This document shows, one piece after another, positions 56,030 through 63,574 of a stretch of 64,000 nt of DNA. The notes beneath the pieces were generated by a model that did not search any database, was not told the DNA's origin, and saw only the letters and a program-made list of their open reading frames with translations. Each line of letters starts with the position of its first letter. Within the stretch, counting starts at the first letter, position 1. Source of the stretch: BOG-908 sp963848205 (GTDB lineage Bacteria; Pseudomonadota; Alphaproteobacteria; Acetobacterales; Acetobacteraceae). The stretch covers positions 372,001-436,000 of the forward strand of contig CAWKCV010000005.1 in the NCBI GenBank assembly GCA_963848205.1. Reading direction: 5' to 3'. Position numbers and translations under genes: made by a program.

Positions 56030-56932
56030 ATGAGCCACTCCCCCGAAGCCCTGCGCCGCGCCACCGAGCAAGCCTCCATCCTGGCCCAGGCGCTGCCGTT
56101 CCTGCGCCGCTACGCGGGTGCCACCACCGTCATCAAATACGGCGGCCACGCGATGGGCAATCCGGAGCTGGCCACCGATTTTGGCCGCGACATCGCGCTG
56201 CTCAAGCAGGTCGGCGTGAACCCGGTCGTCGTCCATGGCGGCGGCCCTCAGATCAACGCCATGCTCGCCCGCCTGGCCATCAAGAGCGAATTTGTCGACG
56301 GGCTGCGGGTGACCGACGCCGCGATGGTCGAAGTCGTCGAGATGGTGCTGGCCGGCAGCGTCAACAAACAGGTGACCGAACTCATCAACCGCGCCGGCGC
56401 GCTGGCGGTCGGCATCTCGGGCAAGGATGGCGGTCTCATCCGCGCCCGCAAACTCACACGCACCACCATCGATCCGGACAGTCACATCGAGCATGTGCTC
56501 GATCTGGGTTTTGTGGGGCAGCCCGAACATGTGGACGTCCGCGTCATCCACGCGCTGACCGGCTCGGGGCTGATCCCGGTGATCGCGCCCGTGGGTCTGG
56601 GCGCCGATGGTGAAACCTACAACATCAATGCCGACGATGCGGCCGGCGCGATTGCCGGCGCGCTGCACGCGACCAGGCTGCTGATGCTGACCGACGTCGC
56701 CGGCGTGCTGGACCGCGACGGCAACCTGATCGCCGAATTGAGTGCGGAGGAGGCGCGCCGCCTGATTGCCGACGGCACGATCAGCGGCGGCATGATACCG
56801 AAGGTCGAGAACTGCCTGGAGGCGCTCACGCTGGGCTGTAACGGCTGCGTCATCCTGGACGGCCGCATTCCGCACGCGGTGCTGCTGGAATTGTTCACCG
56901 AAGCCGGCCCCGGCACGCTGATACGCCGCTGA
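56030..56932 (+). CDS. argB: Acetylglutamate kinase
   Basis: 300 residues from the ATG at 56030 (MSHSPEALRRATEQASILAQ). VIKYGGHAMGNPEL and VVVHGGGPQINAMLARLAI hold the Lys and glycine-rich loop of the amino-acid kinase fold; YNINADDAAGAIAGALHA and GGMIPKVENCLEAL the later catalytic region. It catalyses the second step of arginine synthesis. An upstream ATG at 55988 would encode repeat sequence and is rejected. Confidence 0.97.
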   Translation: MSHSPEALRRATEQASILAQALPFLRRYAGATTVIKYGGHAMGNPELATDFGRDIALLKQVGVNPVVVHGGGPQINAMLARLAIKSEFVDGLRVTDAAMVEVVEMVLAGSVNKQVTELINRAGALAVGISGKDGGLIRARKLTRTTIDPDSHIEHVLDLGFVGQPEHVDVRVIHALTGSGLIPVIAPVGLGADGETYNINADDAAGAIAGALHATRLLMLTDVAGVLDRDGNLIAELSAEEARRLIADGTISGGMIPKVENCLEALTLGCNGCVILDGRIPHAVLLELFTEAGPGTLIRR

Positions 56933-56937
56933 AACGA

Positions 56938-56968
56938 GATGGGCGGCACGCGATGCGTGCCGCCCATC
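56938..56968. terminator. Long perfect hairpin after argB
   Basis: Perfect 14-bp stem, GATGGGCGGCACGC (56938-56951) with GCGTGCCGCCCATC (56955-56968), loop GAT. It begins five bases behind the argB stop and lies between argB and a converging gene. No T-run follows on either strand, so it may be a structure-dependent terminator or RNA-stabilising element. Confidence 0.75.
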
Positions 56969-56983
56969 CGGTCTCAGGCCTGA

Positions 56984-57463
56984 TTAATGGCCGGAGACGA
57001 TGGTGGTCGTCGCTACCGTGGCCACACAGCCCGGAGATACCGTGTCGCTCGCCGGAATCGACACGGTGGTCGACCCGATGCCGGTGTTCTTGTCTTCGAT
57101 CGTCGTGTGGAACGTGAAGGTGACGGGTTGCGCCTTGATGTCGCCGTTCACCGTATCGACCGCGCATTGTGCGGTCACGGTCCAGCCATCCAGGCCGGTT
57201 GCCGGCACGGCGGGGAAGCGGTTGCAAAGCTGCAGGAAACCACTGGCCGGCGTGTAGAGGTTGAAACCGGTACGGCTGACGCCCGGGTAGGAGAACCGGC
57301 TGTTGCTTTTGCTGCCGGCCACGAGGCCTGCGGCCATGCACTTGCCGTTGTCGCTGGCGACGGTGCCGATGCTTTTATAGGTGCCGGTGGCAAGGACGAC
57401 CTGCGCGTGGGCAGCCCCCGCCACAAGCCCGGCGGCCGCGAGGCCGAAAACGAAATTCTTCAT
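56984..57463 (-). CDS. Exported four-cysteine protein, paralogue 1
   Basis: 159 residues; signal peptide MKNFVFGLAAAGLVAGAAHA. The mature part, about 138 residues, has Cys at GKCMAAG, LQLCNRFP, AQCAVDT and PGCVATV, all conserved in two further paralogues (57540-58037, 59863-60348), so two disulfides are likely. Shared text: GTYKSIGTVASDN, YPGVSRTGFNLY, NGDIKAQPVTFTF and TTVSIPASD. No known domain is recognised; the beta-rich, Thr/Ser/Gly-heavy composition suggests a secreted beta-sandwich. AAAGGAAACC precedes the ATG. Confidence 0.8.
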   Translation of the reverse strand: MKNFVFGLAAAGLVAGAAHAQVVLATGTYKSIGTVASDNGKCMAAGLVAGSKSNSRFSYPGVSRTGFNLYTPASGFLQLCNRFPAVPATGLDGWTVTAQCAVDTVNGDIKAQPVTFTFHTTIEDKNTGIGSTTVSIPASDTVSPGCVATVATTTIVSGH

Positions 57464-57506
57464 CTGCTAGGTTTCCTTTGAAGCTGTCATGAAGCAGGCA
57501 GACCGA

Positions 57507-57522
57507 GGGGTCGTAAGACCCC
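57507..57522 (-). terminator. Hairpin behind paralogue 2
   Basis: GGGGTC (57507-57512) and GACCCC (57517-57522) around GTAA, extended by CC/GG with a bulge. It lies 18 bases past the stop of paralogue 2 and upstream of paralogue 1, so the two are probably not fully co-transcribed. Poor T-run; low strength. Confidence 0.5.
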
Positions 57523-57539
57523 GGCTTGCATGCCGCCGA

Positions 57540-58037
57540 TCAGCGGCCCGAACGCACGAGCGTGGTGACGATCGTAGCCTGGCAACCTGCGCCGAACACT
57601 GCAGTTGGCGGGATGGACACCATCGTCTGGCCAAGGGCGCTGTAGCCGTCGGTGACAGTGTTGGTGAAGGTGAAGGTGACGGGATTGGCCGGAGCATTGC
57701 CGTTCACGGTCAGAATCTGGCACGTCGCTGTCGGGTTCCAGCTCGCAATCCCGGTAGAAGGCGTCGCTGGGAACGCGTTGCAAAGCTGCAGAACGCCGCT
57801 GCTGCCGACATACAGAAGGAAGCCGGACTTGCCGGCGCCGGGATAGACGATGGTGCTGAGGTTCGCCGAGCCTGCATCCAGGCCGACTTGATGGCAGGGG
57901 CCCGCGCCCGGCGTGGAGTCGTTGTTCGAAGCCACGGTGCCGGTGCTGGCGAATGTGCCCGTGCCGAGATTGGCAGCGAAGGCTGAGGTCGAGCTGAGGA
58001 GGCCCGCGGCTGCGAGGCCGAGGAGGATCTTGTTCAT
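57540..58037 (-). CDS. Exported four-cysteine protein, paralogue 2
   Basis: 165 residues from ATG 58037 (AAGGGA upstream), signal peptide MNKILLGLAAAGLLSSTSAF to about residue 22. Shared text: GTGTFASTGTVASNND, YPGAGKSGFLLYVGSSGVLQ, VNGNAPANPVTFTFTNTVTD. Conserved Cys at GPCHQVG, LQLCNAFP, ATCQILT, AGCQATI. Function unknown. Its promoter and leader match those of paralogue 3 in layout. Sits between paralogue 1 and the 494-residue repeat protein, all on the minus strand. Confidence 0.82.
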   Translation of the reverse strand: MNKILLGLAAAGLLSSTSAFAANLGTGTFASTGTVASNNDSTPGAGPCHQVGLDAGSANLSTIVYPGAGKSGFLLYVGSSGVLQLCNAFPATPSTGIASWNPTATCQILTVNGNAPANPVTFTFTNTVTDGYSALGQTMVSIPPTAVFGAGCQATIVTTLVRSGR

Positions 58038-58112
58038 TTGGAGTTCCCTTGTTGACGCTTCGTTGCAGGTTGGCCGCTCATGCCCTGCGGCGCGAGCGGC
58101 CACCTAACCAAT

Positions 58113-58140
58113 ACGTTAACACGGGCTTCAATAACGTCAA
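58113..58140 (-). promoter_or_regulatory. Predicted promoter of paralogue 2
   Basis: Minus-strand boxes TTGACG (58140-58135) and TAACGT (58118-58113), 16 bases apart, about 75 bases before the ATG. The same boxes with the same spacing stand before paralogue 3. The leader contains CCTGCAACGAAGC and a 9-bp stem TGGCCGCTC/GAGCGGCCA. Confidence 0.6.
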
Positions 58141-58226
58141 CGTGAATTGGACGTTTTGCTTCCAAAAAAATGCAACCGTCCTGAATTGGCATCCAACTGA
58201 CCGCAGTGCGCGATCAGGCACCCGTT

Positions 58227-59711
58227 TTAAGCAGCGTGCCAGAAATGCGGTGTGAGCATCTCATGCGAGGAGCCGATCGAGGCTGTGCTGGCAGCGCTGC
58301 CGCCCAGCTTCTGATCGATCTGGCCCAGGATCTGGCCGCCGATCTGCAGCACCTCGTGGCCTGCCTGTGTCTCCAGCAAACCGAGGAGCAGGTCGGTCAA
58401 GGCTGGCTGAGCCGCCGTCCCAAGATCGTAGAACCCTTGGGCATTGGTCTGCAGATCCAGACCAAGCGTCTGCGTATTGCTGACCGCGCCGAGAAGGGCG
58501 TTCTGTTTTTCGGTGATGCCCAGTGTCAGTTGCAGACTGATATCGGGGTGAGCGGTCGAGGACGGGATCGCGCCCGCTGTCCCCAACCCGGTAAATCCTT
58601 GGGCGGCATCGGCGGCCAGGGTGGAAACGCCGGTCGCGAGTTGCGACAGGATGTCGAGCGGCTGCTGGACGGTGCCTTGGTCGGTGTAGTCCTTGATCAG
58701 CTGCGGTGCGATCTGGGCGAGGAGTTTCCCGAGGGCATAAGCGCCGAACGAGTCGGCCGTGATGTGCACGCCCAGGGTCTCGCTGGTCGATGCAGGGTCC
58801 GTGTTGCCCAAAGCGAACGTCTGGCCGAGCGCTGTGCTGAGATTGAGGTCTAGCGCGGGCTTATCGACCTGCGGCAAAGACGCGCCGCCATGCTGCGTCG
58901 CATCGGCCAGCAGCGGCGTCAGCGCCAGGCTGAGCGTGCTTGCGGACGCCAAGGCCGCGACGCCCTGCGGCACGGCGGCGAGAAGATTGCCGGCTTGCAC
59001 ATCGCCCACCACACTGCCGGTATTGCTCAGCAGGTTCGCCAGATCGCCGGCGACGGCCGCAACCTGAGAAGCGGCCTTGGGGCCAAGCACCAGGCTGCCG
59101 CTTTGCGAACTGGTCGTCGTATGGCCGAGGATCGTGGTGGATTGGCTGAGCCCCAAGCCGGCGCCCACCGCGAAAATGGGTGCCGCGCCGAGCGTGCCGC
59201 CATGCGGGATGCCGCCATGCTGGTCGAGCGTCGGCAACAGGCCACGCCCGAACGATACGATGGGCGCGAGTTCCTGGCCGAGCGTCGTGCCCGCAAGCGC
59301 CTGCGATAGGGGAGCCAGAATGCCGGACAGGCCGGCGGTGCTCCCGCTGATGGCGATGTCGGTGTGGCTCGCCGTCTCGCCACCGAGTGCGAAGCTCTGG
59401 CCGGGGGTGGAAAAGGAAAGGTCGATGAGGCTGCTTGCGTCCACGACCGGTGTTGCCGCTTCCACATGCGACAGGGCGGACAATTGCGGGACCGCGCCGG
59501 CGATTTCGTAGGCGGTTTTGCCGATGGCGAGAGAGAGCTGGCCTTTTACCTCGGGGTCGTGACCTTGAAACTGCGCGGTCACATAGCCGTCGATCGCGCT
59601 GTCAAGAAACGTGTAGCCCAAGCTGGTTGTGACATTGGGCGGCAGCGCGCCGCTTGATGCGGTCGCCAGCGCGGCATCGTTATTAGGGCCGAAGTTCGAT
59701 TGCTTGGACAT
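58227..59711 (-). CDS. Repeat-built protein of unknown function in the exported-protein island
   Basis: 494 residues from ATG 59711 with GGGAG upstream. No signal peptide. After a 90-residue start the chain contains four degenerate repeats of about 75-100 residues (near 94, 177, 286 and 388) with a shared pattern: a hydrophobic beta-like opening (LIDLSFSTPGQSFALG, ALDLNLSTALGQTFALG, DISLQLTLGITEKQNALLG), a Thr/Ser-rich turn and an amphipathic helix. Very low in Cys and Trp, rich in Ala, Gly, Leu, Ser, Thr. It may be exported by a non-classical route or form an intracellular assembly. I do not recognise the family. Confidence 0.7.
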   Translation of the reverse strand: MSKQSNFGPNNDAALATASSGALPPNVTTSLGYTFLDSAIDGYVTAQFQGHDPEVKGQLSLAIGKTAYEIAGAVPQLSALSHVEAATPVVDASSLIDLSFSTPGQSFALGGETASHTDIAISGSTAGLSGILAPLSQALAGTTLGQELAPIVSFGRGLLPTLDQHGGIPHGGTLGAAPIFAVGAGLGLSQSTTILGHTTTSSQSGSLVLGPKAASQVAAVAGDLANLLSNTGSVVGDVQAGNLLAAVPQGVAALASASTLSLALTPLLADATQHGGASLPQVDKPALDLNLSTALGQTFALGNTDPASTSETLGVHITADSFGAYALGKLLAQIAPQLIKDYTDQGTVQQPLDILSQLATGVSTLAADAAQGFTGLGTAGAIPSSTAHPDISLQLTLGITEKQNALLGAVSNTQTLGLDLQTNAQGFYDLGTAAQPALTDLLLGLLETQAGHEVLQIGGQILGQIDQKLGGSAASTASIGSSHEMLTPHFWHAA

Positions 59712-59824
59712 GCGGCATCTCCCGGGTGGCGGTTCAGGCCGTGCACAATGCATGGCGGCACGCGCGCCGCGCGACCATGCCGCGCAAACGGATCTTGGCG
59801 ACTGTCACGGCCAATCAGAAAACG

Positions 59825-59852
59825 TTACGGGCGACGTTGCCGCCGCCCGTAA
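59825..59852 (-). terminator. Intrinsic terminator behind paralogue 3
   Basis: TTACGGGCG (59825-59833) and CGCCCGTAA (59844-59852), a perfect 9-bp stem with a 10-base loop. On the minus strand it is followed by CGTTTTC, a short T-run. It starts 11 bases after the stop of paralogue 3, before the 494-residue gene. Confidence 0.75.
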
Positions 59853-59862
59853 GTAGTGAAGA

Positions 59863-60348
59863 TTACTTACCCACGCGCACGATGGTCGTATTGACCGTTG
59901 CCGTGCAGCCACCACCGACAGCGTCGGTAACCGGAATGCTGATCGTCGTCGTGCCAACGCCGGAGTTGGCATTGGTCACAGTGTTGGTGAAGCTGAAGTT
60001 GACCGTCTGCGCCGGAAGGTTGCCGTTGATCGAGTAGATCGCGCACTTGGCGGCCGCGGAGAAGTTGTTGATGCCGCCAGCGGGCACGGCCGGAAAATTG
60101 CTGCAAAGCTGCAGCAGTCCCGACGCCGGAACGTAGATTTCGAAGCCGAGCTTGCCCGTGCCTGGATAGGTCACGATCGAATTGTTGGCAGCGCCCTTGG
60201 TAAATCCGACGGCGGCGCAGTTGGCCGAGCCGTTGTTTGAGGCGACGGTACCCGTGCTTTGATACTGTCCGGCATTAAGCCCGGCAGCTTGCGCGGCGGC
60301 CGCGGTGAACAGGCCGGCTGTCGCTGCCGCAATCATGATCTTGTTCAT
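59863..60348 (-). CDS. Exported four-cysteine protein, paralogue 3
   Basis: 161 residues, signal peptide MNKIMIAAATAGLFTAAAAQ. Shared text: GQYQSTGTVASNNGS, YPGTGKLGFEIYVPASGLLQ, INGNLPAQTVNFSFTNTVTN. Cys at ANCAAVG, LQLCSNFP, AKCAIYS and GGCTATV align with the other two paralogues. GGGAG is at good spacing. A 442-base region without genes lies upstream and carries its promoter. Function unknown. Confidence 0.82.
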   Translation of the reverse strand: MNKIMIAAATAGLFTAAAAQAAGLNAGQYQSTGTVASNNGSANCAAVGFTKGAANNSIVTYPGTGKLGFEIYVPASGLLQLCSNFPAVPAGGINNFSAAAKCAIYSINGNLPAQTVNFSFTNTVTNANSGVGTTTISIPVTDAVGGGCTATVNTTIVRVGK

Positions 60349-60422
60349 GGTGTCTCCCGTATTTGCTTCGTTACAGGCTCGCCTGCAGCGATCGGCTGCT
60401 CTTGACGGCTAACCTGACGCTT

Positions 60423-60450
60423 ACGTTAACGCAGCAGAGCAACCGGTCAA
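60423..60450 (-). promoter_or_regulatory. Predicted promoter of paralogue 3
   Basis: Minus-strand boxes TTGACC (60450-60445) and TAACGT (60428-60423), spacer 16 bases, 75 bases before the ATG. Layout identical to the promoter of paralogue 2. Confidence 0.6.
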
Positions 60451-60755
60451 CGCAATGATTAAAGTAATCGAGAGGTTGTGATACGCATTGCTGCGATGCA
60501 GCACAGATGACGCCCCGCACAAAACTTGTCGTTATTTTGCATCCGATTTGTCTTGGATTGTTTAATAGTTGTGTTGTCGTGATGGTTGCTGCATGCGCTG
60601 ATTTTTGCGGCTCGCGCAGACCGCGGATACATCAAAGCATTGGCGTGGACGCAATTGACCTGCCGGATGTAGGGTTTGGTGCCGGGCGCGCTGGCAACGC
60701 GCCGCCGCCCACGTTCGCCACTCGAGAGACGGAAGTTGCCGAAGCGCGCCGCCGT

Positions 60756-60779
60756 GCGTGGCAACTTACATCGCCACGC
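60756..60779 (-). terminator. Hairpin behind the PstS-like gene
   Basis: GCGTGGC (60756-60762) and GCCACGC (60773-60779), 7-bp perfect stem, 10-base loop, 11 bases behind the stop. No long T-run follows on the minus strand. Confidence 0.5.
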
Positions 60780-60790
60780 CGAATGACCGG

Positions 60791-62137
60791 CTACCGCCCG
60801 GCATGGCCGTTGCAAGCCATCGCATTCTCGATGTTGACGTTCCAGTGGTTGTGGTTGACCAGGATGTTGGCCACCACGCTTTGCACGAAGCGCGCGCCTG
60901 CGGTGTTGGCCGGGGCGGCCAACCCGTTATTCTGCTCGACCTTGAGAAAACCGCTGTTCCTGTAATGGTCGGTCAGAAAAGCGATCATGCCGGATGCGAT
61001 TGCCGGGTTCGCATAGCACTGCGGCAGATCGAACGTGGAGTAGCCGACGATCGGGTAGCCCACCGCCGTCGTCTGGATCACCGGCACCCAGTTGGACGGA
61101 TTAGCCGCCGCCGCCGCGTTGGCCGGCGGCGACAATGTCTGGCCCTGCTTGGGATGCGTCAGTCCGGTTGCGATGTTGGCCGAAGTTGGCAGATAGGTGC
61201 GCGGCCCGTTGCGCAGGGCAGCGACGAACAGCGGACTTGGCATATTGTTCGACAATTTGGCGGTCGATGTCGCGCTGTCGAGAGATGTCCAGTCCGGCGA
61301 GATGAACGATACGGCGCTCGGATAGGCGGTCGGGGTCAATCCCGCCAGCGTGTTGGCCAGCGTGCTCAAGCCGCTGATGCCGATGAAATTCGCCGGGAAG
61401 CCGCTCGGGAACAACGTCGTCCATGAGGATGTCGCGGTGAACCGGATGTTCGCATTCGCCGTCGTGCACACCGCGCTCAGATGGTTGGTGAGCAGGAAGG
61501 TCGTGCCGGCGCTGTCCGAGCGGTAGAGCACCGTGATCGGGGACGCCCTGAGCGGCGCCGGACTATCCTGGATCTGGCTGAAATCGGTGATCTTGCCGGA
61601 GAAGATGCCGCAGAGATCGGTGTCGGAGAGCACCACCTGGCCGTTGGCGGTCTCGCCCGGCATGTTGACCACGATAGCCAGTCCGGTGCCGAGCATCGGC
61701 AACTGGATGAGGTTGCCCGCCTGCACCTGCCCGGTCGATGCCGTCGCCCAATAGGAAGTCTGCGTTGGCGTCAGCACCAATTCGGCGACGGCGTAGTGCA
61801 CGGTGTTCGCACCGCCGATCATCGTGGCGCTGCAATTGCCGCCATTGACCCCCTGCACGCGATTGGTCAGGCAGGTCAGGTCGTCGGTGAGCAGGCCGGT
61901 CTGCGCCACGCCGGACGTGGTGGACCAATAAGTGTCGAAAGCGGCTTCGCTCTGCAAAGCGGCGAACAGGCCATATTCGCTGACCGGCATGCCGTTCACG
62001 TCCGGCGCCGCATAATTGAAGTCCTGCGACGCCGCGCCGCCGCCTGCGATGAGAACCGGCGCGGCCCCCGCCTGCGCGGCGAATGACTGCGTGGCGATCA
62101 GAACCAGCGATGCAAGGATTGCGCGTGCCATGCCCAT
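60791..62137 (-). CDS. Exported PstS-like phosphate-family binding protein
   Basis: 448 residues with a signal peptide (ILASLVLIATQSFAAQAGAA). PVLIAGGGAASQDFNYAAPD at the mature start and ITVLYRSDSAGTTFLLTNHL, with the Ser-Asp-Ser/Gly-Thr oxyanion contacts, are PstS/DING-like; AYPSAVSFISPDWTSL and VGYPIVGYSTFDLPQCYANP continue the fold. Two short Cys-containing loops (LTCLTNRVQG, GNCSATM) are unusual for PstS. No pst transporter genes are adjacent. It may bind phosphate or another oxyanion, or have an extracellular role as some DING proteins do. A ModE-like regulator gene is immediately upstream. Confidence 0.8.
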   Translation of the reverse strand: MGMARAILASLVLIATQSFAAQAGAAPVLIAGGGAASQDFNYAAPDVNGMPVSEYGLFAALQSEAAFDTYWSTTSGVAQTGLLTDDLTCLTNRVQGVNGGNCSATMIGGANTVHYAVAELVLTPTQTSYWATASTGQVQAGNLIQLPMLGTGLAIVVNMPGETANGQVVLSDTDLCGIFSGKITDFSQIQDSPAPLRASPITVLYRSDSAGTTFLLTNHLSAVCTTANANIRFTATSSWTTLFPSGFPANFIGISGLSTLANTLAGLTPTAYPSAVSFISPDWTSLDSATSTAKLSNNMPSPLFVAALRNGPRTYLPTSANIATGLTHPKQGQTLSPPANAAAAANPSNWVPVIQTTAVGYPIVGYSTFDLPQCYANPAIASGMIAFLTDHYRNSGFLKVEQNNGLAAPANTAGARFVQSVVANILVNHNHWNVNIENAMACNGHAGR

Positions 62138-62198
62138 GAACCTCCCGACGCGGGCGGCCCGATGCCGCGGCGTGTATGCCGCTATATACGATCGGATA

Positions 62199-62564
62199 TT
62201 ACGCTGGGATAGTCCTGCCAGGCTCGAGAAGGCCGCTCAGCGCCTCCATCGCCGGTGACCGGGCGGCCTGGTCGACCAGACGTTCATAGGCCAGCAGCAC
62301 AGCGCGGCCATGGTCGGTCAGCTCCGCCCCGCCGCCGCGCGCGCCCCCCGCACGCGAGGCCACCAGCTTGTGCGTGCCCATCGCGTTTACCTCCTCGACC
62401 AGCAGCCACGCGCGCCGATACGACATCTGCATGTCGCGCGCCGCCGCGCTGATCGACCCATGCTGGCCGATCAGCGCCAGCAGCCGTGCCTTGCCGGGGC
62501 CGAACCGCTGGCCTGTCGAAATGCCGATACGCAGGCTGAGATGAGGCGGCTGTTGGGTTCGCAT
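62199..62564 (-). CDS. ModE N-terminal-like winged-helix regulator
   Basis: 121 residues, a stand-alone DNA-binding domain. ARLLALIGQHGSISAAARDM then QMSYRRAWLLVEEVNAMG is the LysR-type helix-turn-helix specific to ModE; the C-terminal molybdate-binding (TOBE) domains are absent. Such short ModE proteins regulate molybdenum genes in several proteobacteria. The next gene downstream encodes the PstS-like protein, 61 bases away. Between them TATATA (62183-62188) and GATATT resemble a degenerate ModE site. Confidence 0.88.
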   Translation of the reverse strand: MRTQQPPHLSLRIGISTGQRFGPGKARLLALIGQHGSISAAARDMQMSYRRAWLLVEEVNAMGTHKLVASRAGGARGGGAELTDHGRAVLLAYERLVDQAARSPAMEALSGLLEPGRTIPA

Positions 62565-62619
62565 GCGACCAGTTTAGCGCATGCGCGGCCCGTTCAGGAC
62601 AGCGAGGTACGCACCCTCA

Positions 62620-63033
62620 TCAAGTCAGCGACTTTCGCGCTAGCGCCAGAAGCTGCTTGTCGCTCAGCGCGGAGAGGTCCGCCGACAAGGTGGCCGCCAC
62701 GCGTTGGGCGATTTCGGCGTGGTGCTGGCGAAGATGCTCGGTCAGATGTTCGGCCGCGTTGCTGTGGCCGGTGCCGTGGCCCACGAGCACGATCCGCCCG
62801 GCGCCGGCCAGTTCCTGCGCGATGGATTTGTAGAAAGCCGGGTCTTCGGACGCGCGCTGGCCGCGCTCGTGGTCCTCGTTCTTATGCGACAGGTGATGAC
62901 GGAAATGATGCGGGTCGTGCGGCTTGAGCGTGTGTTCGGACACGTCATGGGACTGCGCGTCGATCTGGAATAGATGCGCCTCGTGATGGTCGATCGAGAC
63001 GACCATGTCCGGCGCGCTCTGTTGGGCATTCAT
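62620..63033 (-). CDS. Small eRF1-like / 'translational machinery' family protein
   Basis: 137 residues. VVSIDHHEAHLFQIDAQSHD at the start, HHFRHHLSHKNEDHERGQRA in the middle, and IVLVGHGTGHSNAAEHLTEH plus DLSALSDKQLLALARKSL at the end match a small family related to archaeal release factor/host-attachment-like folds. Very rich in His. Function unknown; perhaps stress-linked. Single gene. Confidence 0.75.
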   Translation of the reverse strand: MNAQQSAPDMVVSIDHHEAHLFQIDAQSHDVSEHTLKPHDPHHFRHHLSHKNEDHERGQRASEDPAFYKSIAQELAGAGRIVLVGHGTGHSNAAEHLTEHLRQHHAEIAQRVAATLSADLSALSDKQLLALARKSLT

Positions 63034-63087
63034 GGCTGCAATCCTCTTGGGTGCGCACCGAACGGACGCGGGCCCCGTGCGGTTGCC

Positions 63088-63558
63088 TCAACGCTTTTCC
63101 GGTCCGCTCGCCCCCGGAGCGCGGGCGAACAGGCCGGTCCCCTCCATCGTCATCACCACCTCGCCATGCTGGTTGCGGCAGGTGAAGCGCCGCTTGGCCG
63201 AGCCCATGCCCGGCTTGCTGCGCGAGGGGCGCACCTCCAGCGTGAGCGCCTCCACCGTCAGCTCGTCGTCGGGATAGACCGGCTTGAGCCAGCGAATGTT
63301 GTCCATCCCAGGCGAGCCCAGCGAGGCCGCGTTGCGGGCCTGCATCTCGGCCACCATCAGCCGCATCGCGTAGCTGCACGTCTGCCAGCCGCTGATCGCC
63401 AACCGGCCGAAAAACGGGTGCGCCGCCGCCGCCGCATCGTCCAGATGAAATGGTTGCGGGTCGTATTTGCTTGCGAAATCCAGCGCCTCCTCGCGCGTCA
63501 CCCGCACGCTGCCCAGCACGGACTGGTCGCCCTCCTGCATGTCGTCCAGATACAGCAC
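63088..63558 (-). CDS. MaoC-like (R)-enoyl-CoA hydratase family protein
   Basis: 156 residues, GTG start at 63558 with GGGGGAG upstream. FASKYDPQPFHLDDAAAAAH contains the Asp/His hydratase motif of the hot-dog fold; FFGRLAISGWQTCSYAMRLM follows as in MaoC proteins. It hydrates enoyl-CoA or a related thioester. It lies 14 bases upstream-to-downstream from the glycerate kinase gene on the same strand. Confidence 0.9.
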   Translation of the reverse strand: MLYLDDMQEGDQSVLGSVRVTREEALDFASKYDPQPFHLDDAAAAAHPFFGRLAISGWQTCSYAMRLMVAEMQARNAASLGSPGMDNIRWLKPVYPDDELTVEALTLEVRPSRSKPGMGSAKRRFTCRNQHGEVVMTMEGTGLFARAPGASGPEKR

Positions 63559-63574
63559 GCTCGTCTCTCCCCCG

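Larger units (their letters stand above)
60349..60790. other. 442-base gene-free region
   Basis: Contains, next to paralogue 3, its leader (CCTGTAACGAAGC motif; GCAGC/GCTGC hairpin) and predicted promoter, then a stretch (about 60470-60610) visibly richer in A and T than the rest of the window, and near 60756-60779 a probable terminator for the PstS-like gene. Two open frames here (plus 60507-60965, minus 60459-60815) show no coding character. Confidence 0.6.

Noticed and set aside
60507..60965. Possible plus-strand gene of 152 codons in the 442-base gap
   Set aside because: Overlaps the 3' end of the PstS-like gene, no ribosome site, no coding character.
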